This document shows, piece by piece, positions 47,632 through 57,643 of a stretch of DNA of 64,000 nucleotides; the first letter of the stretch is position 1; every line of letters starts with the position of its first letter. The position numbers and the translations under genes are program-made. A model generated the notes under the pieces. The model made no database searches. It was not told the origin of the DNA and saw nothing but the letters and a program-made list of their open reading frames with translations. The DNA is from Pseudohongiella sp. (GTDB lineage Bacteria > Pseudomonadota > Gammaproteobacteria > Pseudomonadales > Pseudohongiellaceae): contig JAUYSM010000109.1 in assembly GCA_030696315.1 (NCBI GenBank), positions 1 to 64,000 on the forward strand, written 5' to 3'.

Positions 47632-48576
47632 TTACCTTTTGAGTTCACGCAGAAACTGTTGGATGTTATCGGCCGTTTTATCCAGTAAGGCCTGACGGGC
47701 CTCCGGTGTTATCCACGCGTTATGAGGCGTCACAATCAGATTCAGCGGGTGATGTAATGCATCAAGCAGCGCATGCCCGTCACGCGGCGGTTCCTGCGGC
47801 AATACATCCACACCATAGCCGCCCAGAATCCCGCTGTTAAGCGCATCCAATGCAGCCTGGTCATCGACCAAGCCACCGCGGGCGCAGTTTATCAGCAGAC
47901 AACCGGGTTTGATTTGTGAGAGCAAGCTGCGGCTGATCAGACCCTTGGTATGTTCGTTCAACGGACAGTGCAGGCTAATCACGTCTGCAGTTGGCGCCAG
48001 GTCGCTCAAGGCTGGGCGAGTGTCGTGCTGCGCGTTGCCTGGCCGGGCGCTGACGCTGACCCGCATACCAAACGCCTGCGCAAGCTGTGTTACCCGAGTA
48101 CCGAGTTCACCACTGCCAACAATCACCAGATGTTTGCCTTCAAGCTGCACTGTGCTGTGTTGTTGCAGACAGAAATCCGGGCTGCGCTGCCACTGCCCCT
48201 GCCGCACGGCGTCCTGATAGAGCGGTAATCGGTTTGCCAACGCCAGCATCAGCATCATCGTATGTTGAGCCACGCTGGCCGTGCCATAGGCTACGACATT
48301 CTTGACGCGTATGCCCAGTTGTTCGGCAGTGTTTAAATCCACATTGTTCATGCCGGTAGCGACCACGCAGATCAGTTTCAGTGACGGTAGTGCGCGCAGT
48401 GTGGCGGCGTCCAGTGTCACTTTGTTGCTGATGGCGATGTCAGCGCCGGCCAGTCTTGCCAGGCACTCAGCAGTGTGTGTCTGATCAAAAAGTACCAGGT
48501 CAGCGACGCTGTTTCTGATCGCAGTAAAGTCAACGCCAGCGCCCATGCTGGCGGTATCCAGAAATACTGCCTTCAT
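47632..48576 (-). CDS. D-2-hydroxyacid dehydrogenase (glycerate/hydroxypyruvate type)
   Basis: LVIVGSGELGTRVTQLAQAFGMRVSVSARPG; LLINCARGGLVDDQAALDALNSG. Confidence 0.9.
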   Translation of the reverse strand: MKAVFLDTASMGAGVDFTAIRNSVADLVLFDQTHTAECLARLAGADIAISNKVTLDAATLRALPSLKLICVVATGMNNVDLNTAEQLGIRVKNVVAYGTASVAQHTMMLMLALANRLPLYQDAVRQGQWQRSPDFCLQQHSTVQLEGKHLVIVGSGELGTRVTQLAQAFGMRVSVSARPGNAQHDTRPALSDLAPTADVISLHCPLNEHTKGLISRSLLSQIKPGCLLINCARGGLVDDQAALDALNSGILGGYGVDVLPQEPPRDGHALLDALHHPLNLIVTPHNAWITPEARQALLDKTADNIQQFLRELKR

Positions 48577-49931
48577 AAGGCGCGGGCAGCTGGTCGGTTC
48601 CAGGCGGCTTCCAGCACGGTGCTGTTGAGATTCTGTTTGGCTTGCTCCAGATACTGATGCAGACGCGTCATCACATCCGGGTTTTCACGTGCGAAACTGT
48701 AGGTTTCTGACGGGTCCAGTGCCAGATCAAACAACAGCCCCTCTGTGCCAAACTGCGATGCCTCATGATCAAAACGTGTGATGGCACTCAAGTAGTTTGA
48801 CTCCAGTACCAGTTTCCATTGACCGCTGCGGACACCGGCGATGCGGTCATTCTGGAACAGGAACAGCGCTTCGTGTGGTGAAGCTGCTCCGTCGCGTATC
48901 ACCGGCATGATGTCTTTGCCGTCAATGACCCTGTCAGTTGGCAGTTCACCACCCGCCAACGCCAATAATGTGGGGAACAGATCAATATTCATGACCGGCT
49001 CATCACTGGATTGTCCGGCCGGTATTATCGAAGGCCAGCGCGCAATAAAGGGCACGCGTGCGCCGCCATCCCAGGACACGCCTTTGCGGTCGCGCAGGTG
49101 GCCGGCGCTGCCTTCCATCCACGGGCCGTTGTCGGAGGTGAAGATCACCAGGGTATTATCGTCCAGCCCCAGACGGTCGAGTGTTGCCAGAATTTCACCG
49201 GTGCTCCAGTCAATCTCCTCTACGACATCGCCATAGAGTCCCGCATCAGACTGGCCTTCAAACTGATCCGATACATACAGTGGTGCATGGGGAAATGTAT
49301 GGGGGACATACAGGAAAAACGGCTGGTCTTTGTTCTGTTCAATGAATCGCACGGCCTCGGCTGTGTAGCGCTCTGTCAATGTGGACTGATCCACCGGGTC
49401 TTCAATGACCTGTTCGCCGCGATACAGTTCCAGCGGGTGCATATCGTTGCTATGCAGTAAGCCATAAAATTCGTCAAAACCATTGTGAATTGGCGAGCGT
49501 TCAGGCTGGTGGCCAAGGTGCCATTTGCCAATCATGGCAGTGCGATATCCTTCGGCCTGCAGCGCTTCACCAATGGTGATTTCGTCGGGTGACAAGCCGA
49601 TATTGTTGGTAGGTCTGGCGACATCCATCACCAGATCCAGCCGGATGGGATACCGGCCGGTCAACAAGCCGCCCCGCGACGGTGTGCAGGTGTTGGCACT
49701 GGCATAAAAACTGTCCAGTCGCATGCCTTCGGAGGCCATACGATCCAGATGCGGAGTTTTGATCAGGGTGGCACCGTAGATGCCCAAATCCCCATAACCA
49801 AGATCATCTGCCATGATCACCACGATGTTGGGTTTGCCCGGCGCAGGCGTTTGAGCCTGCGCAGATTGAAAACTGGCTGCAGCGTTCAACACAAGGGGGA
49901 TCAGCAGAAGGGTAGTCAGCAGAAGCTTCAC
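48573..49931 (-). CDS. Secreted sulfatase (formylglycine type); probable GTG start
   Basis: NIVVIMADDLGYGDLGIYGA; SANTCTPSRGGLLTGRYP (CxPSR); SD-like GGAGC upstream of GTG AAG CTT. Confidence 0.92.
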   Translation of the reverse strand: MKLLLTTLLLIPLVLNAAASFQSAQAQTPAPGKPNIVVIMADDLGYGDLGIYGATLIKTPHLDRMASEGMRLDSFYASANTCTPSRGGLLTGRYPIRLDLVMDVARPTNNIGLSPDEITIGEALQAEGYRTAMIGKWHLGHQPERSPIHNGFDEFYGLLHSNDMHPLELYRGEQVIEDPVDQSTLTERYTAEAVRFIEQNKDQPFFLYVPHTFPHAPLYVSDQFEGQSDAGLYGDVVEEIDWSTGEILATLDRLGLDDNTLVIFTSDNGPWMEGSAGHLRDRKGVSWDGGARVPFIARWPSIIPAGQSSDEPVMNIDLFPTLLALAGGELPTDRVIDGKDIMPVIRDGAASPHEALFLFQNDRIAGVRSGQWKLVLESNYLSAITRFDHEASQFGTEGLLFDLALDPSETYSFARENPDVMTRLHQYLEQAKQNLNSTVLEAAWNRPAARAL

Positions 49932-50046
49932 GGGGGTGCTCCGATCGTTGGAATTGTGGTCTAACAATATCACAAACAACATAGACGAACAGGGGCGAGG
50001 AGTTTATGCTCGAACGCATTCATAAAAAAATAACAAGCAGGGTTTT

Positions 50047-51732
50047 ATGGAAAACAACGAGTACGACGCGATAGTTGTAGGCTCAGGCATCAGTGGTGGC
50101 TGGGCTGCCAAAGAGTTGACCGAAAAGGGCTTGAAAGTGCTGATGCTGGAACGTGGCCGCAGCCTTGAGCATGTCAAAGACTACGTCAACGAGAACAAAG
50201 AAATCTGGGAGTTTCCGCATCGCGACCGGCCAACCCGCGAGATGCTGGCCAATTACCCGGTGCTGCGGCGTGACTACCCGCTTAATGAATCTACCTTCGG
50301 CTCGTGGACAGACGAAAACGAATCCCCCTACGAAGAAATCCGTCGGTTTGACTGGTACCGCTCCTATCAGGTCGGCGGTCGTTCCTTGTTATGGGGGCGC
50401 CAGAGTTATCGCTGGAACCGCATGGATTTTGAGGCCAATGCCCGTGAAGGCATCGCCATCGATTGGCCCATCCGATACGAAGATCTGGAATCCTGGTATC
50501 ACTACGTAGAAGGTTTTGCCGGTATCAGCGGTTCCATGGAAGGTCTGGATGTATTGCCCGATGGCAATTTTCTGCCGCCAATGGACCTGAACATTGTTGA
50601 AAAAGATGTGGCGGCGCGCATCAAGGCGCATTACAACGGTCATCGCCATTTGTTTATCGGCCGTACGGCCAACCTGACGGAGTCCCGTCCCGAGCAAAAC
50701 AGAGTGCAGTGCCAGTATCGCAATCGTTGCTGGCGCGGTTGCTCCTTTGGGGCATTTTTCAGTACACAATCAGCTACCTTGCCGCCTGCGATGGCCACAG
50801 GCAATTTGACGCTGCGTCCCTGGTCCATCGTCACGCGCGTGTTGTATGACAAGGACACACAACGCGCCACTGGCGTGGAAGTGGTCGACGCCGAAACCAA
50901 CGAGGTCATCGAGTACAAGGCACGCATTATTTTCCTGAATGCCTCCACCTTTAACACCACCTGGATTCTGATGAATTCCGCCACCGATGTGTGGCCGGAT
51001 GGTCTGGGCAGCAGCAGTGGTGAGCTCGGCCACAATGTGATGGATCACCATTTCCGGCTGGGTGCGCAGGGCCGTGTGGAAGGTTATGAAGATAAGTACA
51101 CCTACGGTCGCCGGCCTAATGGATTTTATGTGCCACGTTTCCGCAACCTGGGTGATGAAAAACGCGATTATCTGCGTGGGTTTGGTTACCAGGGGTCGGC
51201 CAGTCGTACCGGTTGGTCACGCAATATTGCTGAGATGAATGTGGGTGCTGATCTCAAACACACCTTGACGGAGCCGGGGCACTGGACCATAGGCATGACT
51301 GCGTTTGGTGAAATGCTGCCGTATCACGAAAACCGTATTTTTCTGAACCGTAACAAAACCGATAAATGGGGATTGCCCATTCTGGCGTTTGATGTCGCGA
51401 TGCGAGAAAACGAATACGCGATGCGCCGCGACATGGTGGCTGATGCGGAAGAAATGCTGGAAGCGGCCGGTGTCAAAGATGTGCAAGGCCGCGATGTGGG
51501 TTATGCCCCCGGCATGGGCATTCACGAAATGGGCACCGCGCGCATGGGGCGTGACCCGCGCACATCGGTGTTAAACGCACATAACCAGGTGTGGGATGCG
51601 CTCAATGTGTTTGTAACCGACGGCGCCTGTATGACCTCGGCGTCCTGTGTCAATCCGTCACTGACCTACATGGCTTTGACCGCGCGCGCCGCCGATTTTG
51701 CGGTGCAGGAACTCAAGCGAGGAAACCTGTAA
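50047..51732 (+). CDS. GMC-family FAD oxidoreductase (glycoside/polyol dehydrogenase-like)
   Basis: YDAIVVGSGISGGWAAKELTEKGLKVLMLERGR; GIHEMGTARMGRDPRTSVLNAHNQVWDALNVFVTDGACMTSASCVNPSLTYMALTARAADFA. Confidence 0.93.
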   Translation: MENNEYDAIVVGSGISGGWAAKELTEKGLKVLMLERGRSLEHVKDYVNENKEIWEFPHRDRPTREMLANYPVLRRDYPLNESTFGSWTDENESPYEEIRRFDWYRSYQVGGRSLLWGRQSYRWNRMDFEANAREGIAIDWPIRYEDLESWYHYVEGFAGISGSMEGLDVLPDGNFLPPMDLNIVEKDVAARIKAHYNGHRHLFIGRTANLTESRPEQNRVQCQYRNRCWRGCSFGAFFSTQSATLPPAMATGNLTLRPWSIVTRVLYDKDTQRATGVEVVDAETNEVIEYKARIIFLNASTFNTTWILMNSATDVWPDGLGSSSGELGHNVMDHHFRLGAQGRVEGYEDKYTYGRRPNGFYVPRFRNLGDEKRDYLRGFGYQGSASRTGWSRNIAEMNVGADLKHTLTEPGHWTIGMTAFGEMLPYHENRIFLNRNKTDKWGLPILAFDVAMRENEYAMRRDMVADAEEMLEAAGVKDVQGRDVGYAPGMGIHEMGTARMGRDPRTSVLNAHNQVWDALNVFVTDGACMTSASCVNPSLTYMALTARAADFAVQELKRGNL

Positions 51733-51734
51733 TC

Positions 51735-52295
51735 ATGAACAGACGTGAACTTTTGCAGATGATTGCCTCAGTAACCGGTTACGCCATGATTGGCAGCCCC
51801 TTATTGATGAGTGCTTGCACCAGTGCCAATCCGGCGCGCGGCATGGTGTTGACAGCCGATGACCAGACCTTGCTGGCGGAAATTGCTGACACCATTTTCC
51901 CGCGCACAGATACTCCTGGTGCCAAGGATGTTGGCGTACCGGAGTTGATAGTGAGATTGGTGAACAACACCTACGAAGATCTTGATCAGCAGCAGTTTCA
52001 CCAAGGGCTTGCTGCGATTCGCAGCGACACGCTGGCACGCTACGGGCAATCGTTTGAAAACCTGCCAGCGGGGCAGCGCGCTGAGTTTCTCAACGCACTC
52101 AACCAGAGCGCGCTTGTCTACCGTCGCCCTCTAGGCGTGTCAGCACACTATTTTATTATGATGAAACAGCTCACCATCTTTAGCTATTTTACGTCTGAGC
52201 AGGTGCAAACCTCTGTGTTGAGACTGGTACCGGTGCCGGGACGTTTTGATGGCGACTACCCGTATGTAAAAGGCGAGACGGCCTGGTCAATCTAA
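51735..52295 (+). CDS. Gluconate 2-dehydrogenase subunit 3-like protein, Tat/lipoprotein-type leader
   Basis: MNRRELLQMIASVTGYAMIGSPLLMSAC; ADDQTLLAEIADTIFPRTDTPGAKDVGVPELI. Confidence 0.88.
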   Translation: MNRRELLQMIASVTGYAMIGSPLLMSACTSANPARGMVLTADDQTLLAEIADTIFPRTDTPGAKDVGVPELIVRLVNNTYEDLDQQQFHQGLAAIRSDTLARYGQSFENLPAGQRAEFLNALNQSALVYRRPLGVSAHYFIMMKQLTIFSYFTSEQVQTSVLRLVPVPGRFDGDYPYVKGETAWSI

Positions 52296-52317
52296 AGACA
52301 GTTTCTGAGGACTATCC

Positions 52318-53175
52318 ATGAACAGAAGACATTTTTTACGCTCCGCCGGACTGTTGGCAGGTGCCAGTCAGCTTGCCGGTTTCAGTGCACTGGCACGCGC
52401 AGCCGAGGCCAGTAACCCGTTTGGAATTCAGTTATACACCTTGCGTGCGGATCTACCTGCCGGCCCTGATGCTGTGATCAGTCAGTTGGCGCAATTTGGC
52501 TACAAACAGATCGAAAGTTATGAAGGTCCGATGGGGATGTTCTGGGGAAAATCGCCAGCTGAGTTTGGACGTTTTATCACCGGATTGGGTATGGATCTGG
52601 TGGCCAGCCACTGCAGCATTGAAGAGAATTTTGAACAGAAAGCAGCCCAGGCGGCCGAAGCGGGTATGGAGTATTTGATCTGCCCCATGATCGGGCCGCA
52701 GGAATCCTTGGACGCCTACAAACGTTTTGCTGACCGGTTTAATCGGTGTGGTGAAATCTGTCGTGACGTCGGCCTGAAGTTTGGTTATCACAACCACCAT
52801 TATTCGTTTTTCGAGATGGACGGTCAGATTCCCCACGATGTCATGATGCAGAACACCGATCCTGCGCTGGTGGAATACGAGATGGATATTTTCTGGTTGG
52901 TGGCGGCGGGGCAGGATCCAGTGGCGTGGCTGCGCAAATACCCGGGGCGTTTTACCTTCGCGCATGTGAAAGACAGACTGCCTGATCAGCCTTCCAATTC
53001 GTTTACCGCGTCAACAACGCTGGGGCGTGGGTTTATTGATTACGCAAGCATACTGCCCATCGCCAAGTCGCTGGGCATGAAATATTTTATGGTTGAGCAG
53101 GAAGCGTTTGAGGGCACCACGCCGCTGGACAGCAGCCGTGACAATGCAGTGTATATGCGCAATTTAAATGTTTGA
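52318..53175 (+). CDS. Tat-exported sugar phosphate isomerase/epimerase-like TIM-barrel protein
   Basis: MNRRHFLRSAGLLAGASQLAGFSALARAAE; FGIQLYTLRADL; VGLKFGYHNHHYSF. Confidence 0.9.
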   Translation: MNRRHFLRSAGLLAGASQLAGFSALARAAEASNPFGIQLYTLRADLPAGPDAVISQLAQFGYKQIESYEGPMGMFWGKSPAEFGRFITGLGMDLVASHCSIEENFEQKAAQAAEAGMEYLICPMIGPQESLDAYKRFADRFNRCGEICRDVGLKFGYHNHHYSFFEMDGQIPHDVMMQNTDPALVEYEMDIFWLVAAGQDPVAWLRKYPGRFTFAHVKDRLPDQPSNSFTASTTLGRGFIDYASILPIAKSLGMKYFMVEQEAFEGTTPLDSSRDNAVYMRNLNV

Positions 53176-53204
53176 TCTGATGTGTTGATCGGTCTCAGGC
53201 ATCT

Positions 53205-53230
53205 ATCCGGGAGTCTCACAACTCCCGGAT
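53205..53230. terminator. Hairpin between convergent genes
   Basis: ATCCGGGAGT-ctcaca-ACTCCCGGAT then TTTTG on + strand. Confidence 0.65.
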
Positions 53231-53956
53231 TTTGATGTTGCGGAATCTCACCACGTCGCCATGATCCTGCAGGCCAATATGGCCTTGCTGCATAGCACCA
53301 AATTCGTTGTGATCTTTGAATTTGCTGTTGCGCAACATCTCAAACCATTGCACAGTCCAGCGTTCATAACGCAGCACCATTTCACCGTTCAGCCAGTGTT
53401 CAACCACTGGGCCTTGGGAGACAATGCGCGCCTGATTCCACTCGCCAAAGGGTTTTGCCGTTTTGGGATTGATGGGGATCAGATCGTACAGAGTGCCGGC
53501 CTGGCGATTGCCATTTACACCTAAAAAGCTATCCGGATGATTGGCATCATCCAGCACTTGCATTTCTAGCGCTGACCAATAAATCATCTGCGTGGGCTGT
53601 TCCAGTGCGTGATAGAAAATGCCACTGTTGCTGCCACGGTCAACCATCCATTCCAGTTGCAGATCAAAATCGCGGAAGATGCGCTTGGTGATGATGTCGC
53701 CGACCGGGCGTCTGTCTTCGCGCGGGCGAAACACCAGCGCGTCGTCTTCAATCACCCAGCCTTGCGCCGGGAACGTGTCGCTATTGTATTGTCGCCACTC
53801 TTCAGTCGAGCTGCCGTCAAATAATGTGATCCAGTCCCCTGCGTCGGCACTGCCAGCAGAGCGCCCATTCTGTCGTGATTCGGCCGCCAGCAAAAACAGC
53901 ACAGCGCTGCTCAGCAATGCGGTTATCAATGACACCATCAGCAGTCTTTTGATCAT
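53216..53956 (-). CDS. DUF1080 (3-keto-disaccharide hydrolase-type) secreted protein
   Basis: DWITLFDGSSTEEWRQYNSDTFPAQGWVIEDDALVF; FDLQLEWMVDRGSNSGIFYH; HIGLQDHGDVVRFRNIKIREL. Confidence 0.92.
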   Translation of the reverse strand: MIKRLLMVSLITALLSSAVLFLLAAESRQNGRSAGSADAGDWITLFDGSSTEEWRQYNSDTFPAQGWVIEDDALVFRPREDRRPVGDIITKRIFRDFDLQLEWMVDRGSNSGIFYHALEQPTQMIYWSALEMQVLDDANHPDSFLGVNGNRQAGTLYDLIPINPKTAKPFGEWNQARIVSQGPVVEHWLNGEMVLRYERWTVQWFEMLRNSKFKDHNEFGAMQQGHIGLQDHGDVVRFRNIKIREL

Positions 53957-53979
53957 AAGAAAACCCGGCGCGGTGCGCG

Positions 53980-55056
53980 TTAGATGCCCAGTATTTTGCG
54001 ATTGAGCGATTCGTCGGGCTGTTGCCCTACAAAATCATCAAAGGCTTTGTCTGTCACTTGAATAATGTGCTGGTTGATAAACGGTGCGCCTTCTGCGGCG
54101 CCTTGCTCCGGATGCTTGATGCAACATTCCCATTCCATCACTGCCCAGCCGTCGTACCCATATTGTGTCAGTTTGCTGAAGATGCCAACAAAATCCACCT
54201 GTCCGTCACCCAGCGAGCGGAATCGGCCAGGACGATCAATCCAGTCCTGATAGCCACCGTACACCCCGCTGCGTCCTGTGGGATTGAACTCCGCATCCTT
54301 GACGTGAAACATACCAATTTTTTCGTGATAGATATCGATAAATTGCAGATAGTCCAATTGTTGCAAAACAAAATGACTGGGGTCGAACAGGATGCGCGCC
54401 CGACAGTGATTGCCGCTGGCTTCCAGAAAGCGCTCGTAACTGACGCCATCGTGCAAGTCTTCACCGGGATGGATTTCATAACACACGTCCACTCCGTGTT
54501 CATCAAACACATTGAGAATAGGCAGCCAGCGTTTTGCAAGTTCTGCAAAACCCTGCTGCACCAGGCCAGAAGGTCGCTGCGGCCACGGGTAAACGGTGTG
54601 CCACATCAAGGCGCCCGGAAAACTGGCATGTACATTGATACCAAGATGCCGGCTGGCTTTTGCAGCCATTTTCACCTGATTGACAGCCCAGTCAGTGCGT
54701 GCAGACGGGTTGCCACGCAGCTGTTCAGGGGCAAAACCGTCAAACATCTCGTTATACGCAGGGTGCACAGCAACCAGCTGGCCTTGCAGATGTGTGCTGA
54801 GTTCGGTGATCTCCAGCCCGTGTGCATTGATGCGCCCTTTGTAGTCATCCGCAAAGGTTTTGCTGTCCGCCAGGCGTTCCAGATCGATCAGGCGTTTATC
54901 CCAGGTGGGTATCTGAATCCCCTTGTATCCAAGATCAGCTGCCCATTGGCAGATGCCGTCGATGGTATTAAAAGGCGCTTTGTCATCCACAAACTGCGCC
55001 AGAAAAATGCCAGGGCCTTTGATGGTTTTTGGCGTGGTTTTTGTTGTCTTGCTCAT
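53980..55056 (-). CDS. Sugar phosphate isomerase/epimerase-like TIM-barrel protein, no export signal
   Basis: GICQWAADLGYKGIQIPTWD; VCYEIHPGEDLHDG; ILFDPSHFVLQQLDYLQFIDIYHEKIGMFHVKDAEF. Confidence 0.9.
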   Translation of the reverse strand: MSKTTKTTPKTIKGPGIFLAQFVDDKAPFNTIDGICQWAADLGYKGIQIPTWDKRLIDLERLADSKTFADDYKGRINAHGLEITELSTHLQGQLVAVHPAYNEMFDGFAPEQLRGNPSARTDWAVNQVKMAAKASRHLGINVHASFPGALMWHTVYPWPQRPSGLVQQGFAELAKRWLPILNVFDEHGVDVCYEIHPGEDLHDGVSYERFLEASGNHCRARILFDPSHFVLQQLDYLQFIDIYHEKIGMFHVKDAEFNPTGRSGVYGGYQDWIDRPGRFRSLGDGQVDFVGIFSKLTQYGYDGWAVMEWECCIKHPEQGAAEGAPFINQHIIQVTDKAFDDFVGQQPDESLNRKILGI

Positions 55057-55062
55057 GAACGA

Positions 55063-56196
55063 TTAAACCTCGATGGCGGTCCACTTTTGCGCGGATGTTG
55101 ACGAGCGCACCATAGCTTCAATAAAGGCCATGCCTCTGACACCGTCCCTTATGCCGGGGTAGTCATGATCTTTGCTGGCGTTGCCCAGCAAATCCAGTGC
55201 AAACGCGCTATAGATATTGGCAAAGGCTTCAATAAATCCTTCAGGATGCCCGGCTGGCAGACGTGTAGCCAGCACTGCGGCTGCAGAGAGTCCGGATGAA
55301 CCACTGCGATAAATCTGCTCAGGCTGCCCGGTCATTTTTATATGCAAGGCGTTGTTGTCCTGATGTGACCATTCCAGCCCGCCCAGTTCACCATAGACAC
55401 GCAGACGCACATTATTTTCCTCTCCCGCAGCAACCTGTGTGGCAATCAAAACCCCGCTGGCGCCGCCTTCAAAATGTAATAACGCGCAGGCATCGTCATC
55501 GACTTGCCGACCCGGCACAATCGAATTGAGCTCGGCACAGACGTCGGTGATGTTCAAGCCGCTGACATACTCCGCCAGATGTGCAGCATGGGTGCCGATA
55601 TCACCGACTGCACCGGCACCGGCCAAAGTGGGATCGGTGCGCCAGGATGCCTGTTTATGCTGCTGATTCTCTAATGCGGTGCTAAGCCAGCCCTGAGGAT
55701 ACTCAATAAAAATCTTGCGAATGCGGCCAAACTGCCCGCTGGCCACGCGATGGCGCGCCTCTTTGATCATCGGGTAGCCGGCATAGGTATGTGTCACTGC
55801 CAGTTTGCAGGAGGAGTCTTGCAGCGCGCTTGCAATCTGTTTGGCCTGCAGCAAGGATAAGGTCAGCGGCTTGTCCACAATGACGTGAAAGCCATGTTGT
55901 AATGCCAGCAGGACAGGGCCGGCATGCAAATGGTTGGGCGTCACAATCGCAACTGCCTGCATGCGTTGACCCGCGGGCAAGGATGCTTCCGTTAGCAGCA
56001 GCTCAGTGTAAGAACCATAAACGCGCTCTGGCGCCAGATTCAACAACTCGCCGCTGCGACGGGAATTCGATGGATCACTGCTGAATGCGCCGCACACCAG
56101 TTCGTAGTGACCATCCAGTGCGGCTGCTTTGCGGTGTACGGCGCCGATAAAAGAACCTTCGCCGCCGCCTATCATGCCCAGTCTTATTTTTTTCAT
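55063..56196 (-). CDS. Gfo/Idh/MocA family oxidoreductase
   Basis: IRLGMIGGGEGSFIGAVHRKAAALDGHYELVCGAFSSDP; VIVDKPLTLSLLQAKQI. Confidence 0.93.
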   Translation of the reverse strand: MKKIRLGMIGGGEGSFIGAVHRKAAALDGHYELVCGAFSSDPSNSRRSGELLNLAPERVYGSYTELLLTEASLPAGQRMQAVAIVTPNHLHAGPVLLALQHGFHVIVDKPLTLSLLQAKQIASALQDSSCKLAVTHTYAGYPMIKEARHRVASGQFGRIRKIFIEYPQGWLSTALENQQHKQASWRTDPTLAGAGAVGDIGTHAAHLAEYVSGLNITDVCAELNSIVPGRQVDDDACALLHFEGGASGVLIATQVAAGEENNVRLRVYGELGGLEWSHQDNNALHIKMTGQPEQIYRSGSSGLSAAAVLATRLPAGHPEGFIEAFANIYSAFALDLLGNASKDHDYPGIRDGVRGMAFIEAMVRSSTSAQKWTAIEV

Positions 56197-56229
56197 ACGC
56201 TAAATAACGATTCCAAATTTCCTGTCAAT

Positions 56230-56261
56230 TCATTAGAGTTTGAACGTCATTAGAGTTTGAA
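56230..56261. repeat. 15-bp direct repeat, 17-bp period, in divergent promoter region
   Basis: TCATTAGAGTTTGAA at 56230-56244 and 56247-56261. Confidence 0.85.
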
Positions 56262-56344
56262 TGCATTCAGTAAGACAAGCAAGCCTCCACTGCCTGCAGT
56301 CGGGCACAGAATAACAACAAGCCAATAGCACGGGAAAACCACTC

Positions 56345-57643
56345 ATGACGTCCAGCCCATACCTCATTACTCGCCTCAGTCTGATGATGTTTTTGCAATT
56401 TTTTGTCTGGGGGGCATTTTTTGTCACGCTTGGCAGTTATCTGCTGGAAGTGTTCAAAAATGAATCCGGCATTAACACCATCATTGGTCAAGCGTTTGCA
56501 ACCCATAACTGGGCAGCACTGCTGGCGCCCTTGTTTGTGGGATTGTTGGCGGACCGCTTTGTGAACGCAGAGCGTCTGAACGCAGTCTGCCAGCTTGCCG
56601 GCGGTGGCGTGCTCTGGTACGCGGCCTCAGTCACCGACCCCGGCGTGTTTATCTGGACCATGTTTGCCTATTTTATGTTGTATATGCCAACGCTGGCGCT
56701 GGCTAACACCATTGCGTTTTCCAATATAGACGACCCGGACAAACAGTTCCCAGCCATTCGTGTGTGGGGTACTGTCGGTTGGATTCTGGCCGGGTTTATT
56801 GTGGCGCAGACCGTATTGGGATTTGTGAATATCCCGATTCTGCAGATGTTAACAGGGGCTGATAATGCTCAGAGCACCAACATTCCGCTCAAAATGGCGG
56901 CAATCCTGTCAGTCATCTACGGTCTGTACAGCCTGACCCTGCCCGCCACGCCTCCCAAAGCCAAAGGTCAGGCATTCAGTGTTAGCAAGGCCTTGGGCAT
57001 GGATGCATTGATGCTGATGAAAGAGCGCAACTTTTTTATTTTTGCGCTCAGCAGCTTTCTGATCAGTATTCCGCTGGCGTTTTATTACGCGCGCACCAAT
57101 GACTTTGTGGCCGCCATGGCATTTGGTAACCAGTCTGCGTCGTTTATGGCGATTGGTCAGATGAGCGAAGTCTTGTTTATGTTGCTGGTGCCATTTTTTA
57201 TTGTGCGCTTTGGTGTGAAGTGGATGTTGATGGTTGCCATGGCGGCGTGGGCGCTGCGTTATCTGGTTTTCGCCAGCTTCCCCGAATCCGCTGCGCTGTT
57301 GATTTTTGGTATTGCCCTGCATGGCATTTGTTACGACTTCTTTTTTGTCACCGGGCAATTGTATGTCGATCGCAAAGCGCCTGTGGCCATTCGGGCCAGT
57401 GCGCAAGGGTTGTTTGCCTTGCTCACTTACGGCGCGGGCATGTTGGTGGGTAACTATATTCTGGGCTGGTGGGGTGACAATATTGCGCTGGATGGTTCAA
57501 CACAGGCCGGCTGGTTACAAGGCGCATTCAGTTTCTGGATCATGCCAGCAGTGCTGGCAGCCGCAATTCTGCTGTTCTTTTCACTCACCTTTAAACGCGA
57601 AGAACAGAACGATGAACCTGGCAACAAGGGAGTCAGCGCATGA
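56345..57643 (+). CDS. MFS transporter, nucleoside:H+ symporter-like
   Basis: RLSLMMFLQFFVWGAFFVTLGSYL; AIRVWGTVGWILAGFIV; multi-TM. Confidence 0.88.
   Translation: MTSSPYLITRLSLMMFLQFFVWGAFFVTLGSYLLEVFKNESGINTIIGQAFATHNWAALLAPLFVGLLADRFVNAERLNAVCQLAGGGVLWYAASVTDPGVFIWTMFAYFMLYMPTLALANTIAFSNIDDPDKQFPAIRVWGTVGWILAGFIVAQTVLGFVNIPILQMLTGADNAQSTNIPLKMAAILSVIYGLYSLTLPATPPKAKGQAFSVSKALGMDALMLMKERNFFIFALSSFLISIPLAFYYARTNDFVAAMAFGNQSASFMAIGQMSEVLFMLLVPFFIVRFGVKWMLMVAMAAWALRYLVFASFPESAALLIFGIALHGICYDFFFVTGQLYVDRKAPVAIRASAQGLFALLTYGAGMLVGNYILGWWGDNIALDGSTQAGWLQGAFSFWIMPAVLAAAILLFFSLTFKREEQNDEPGNKGVSA

Noticed and set aside
54022-55101. 359-aa plus-strand ORF almost exactly mirroring the minus-strand TIM-barrel gene
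   Set aside because: It is in codon register with the sense gene (stops would need sense TTA/CTA/TCA codons, which are rare here); no recognisable protein features, so a shadow ORF.
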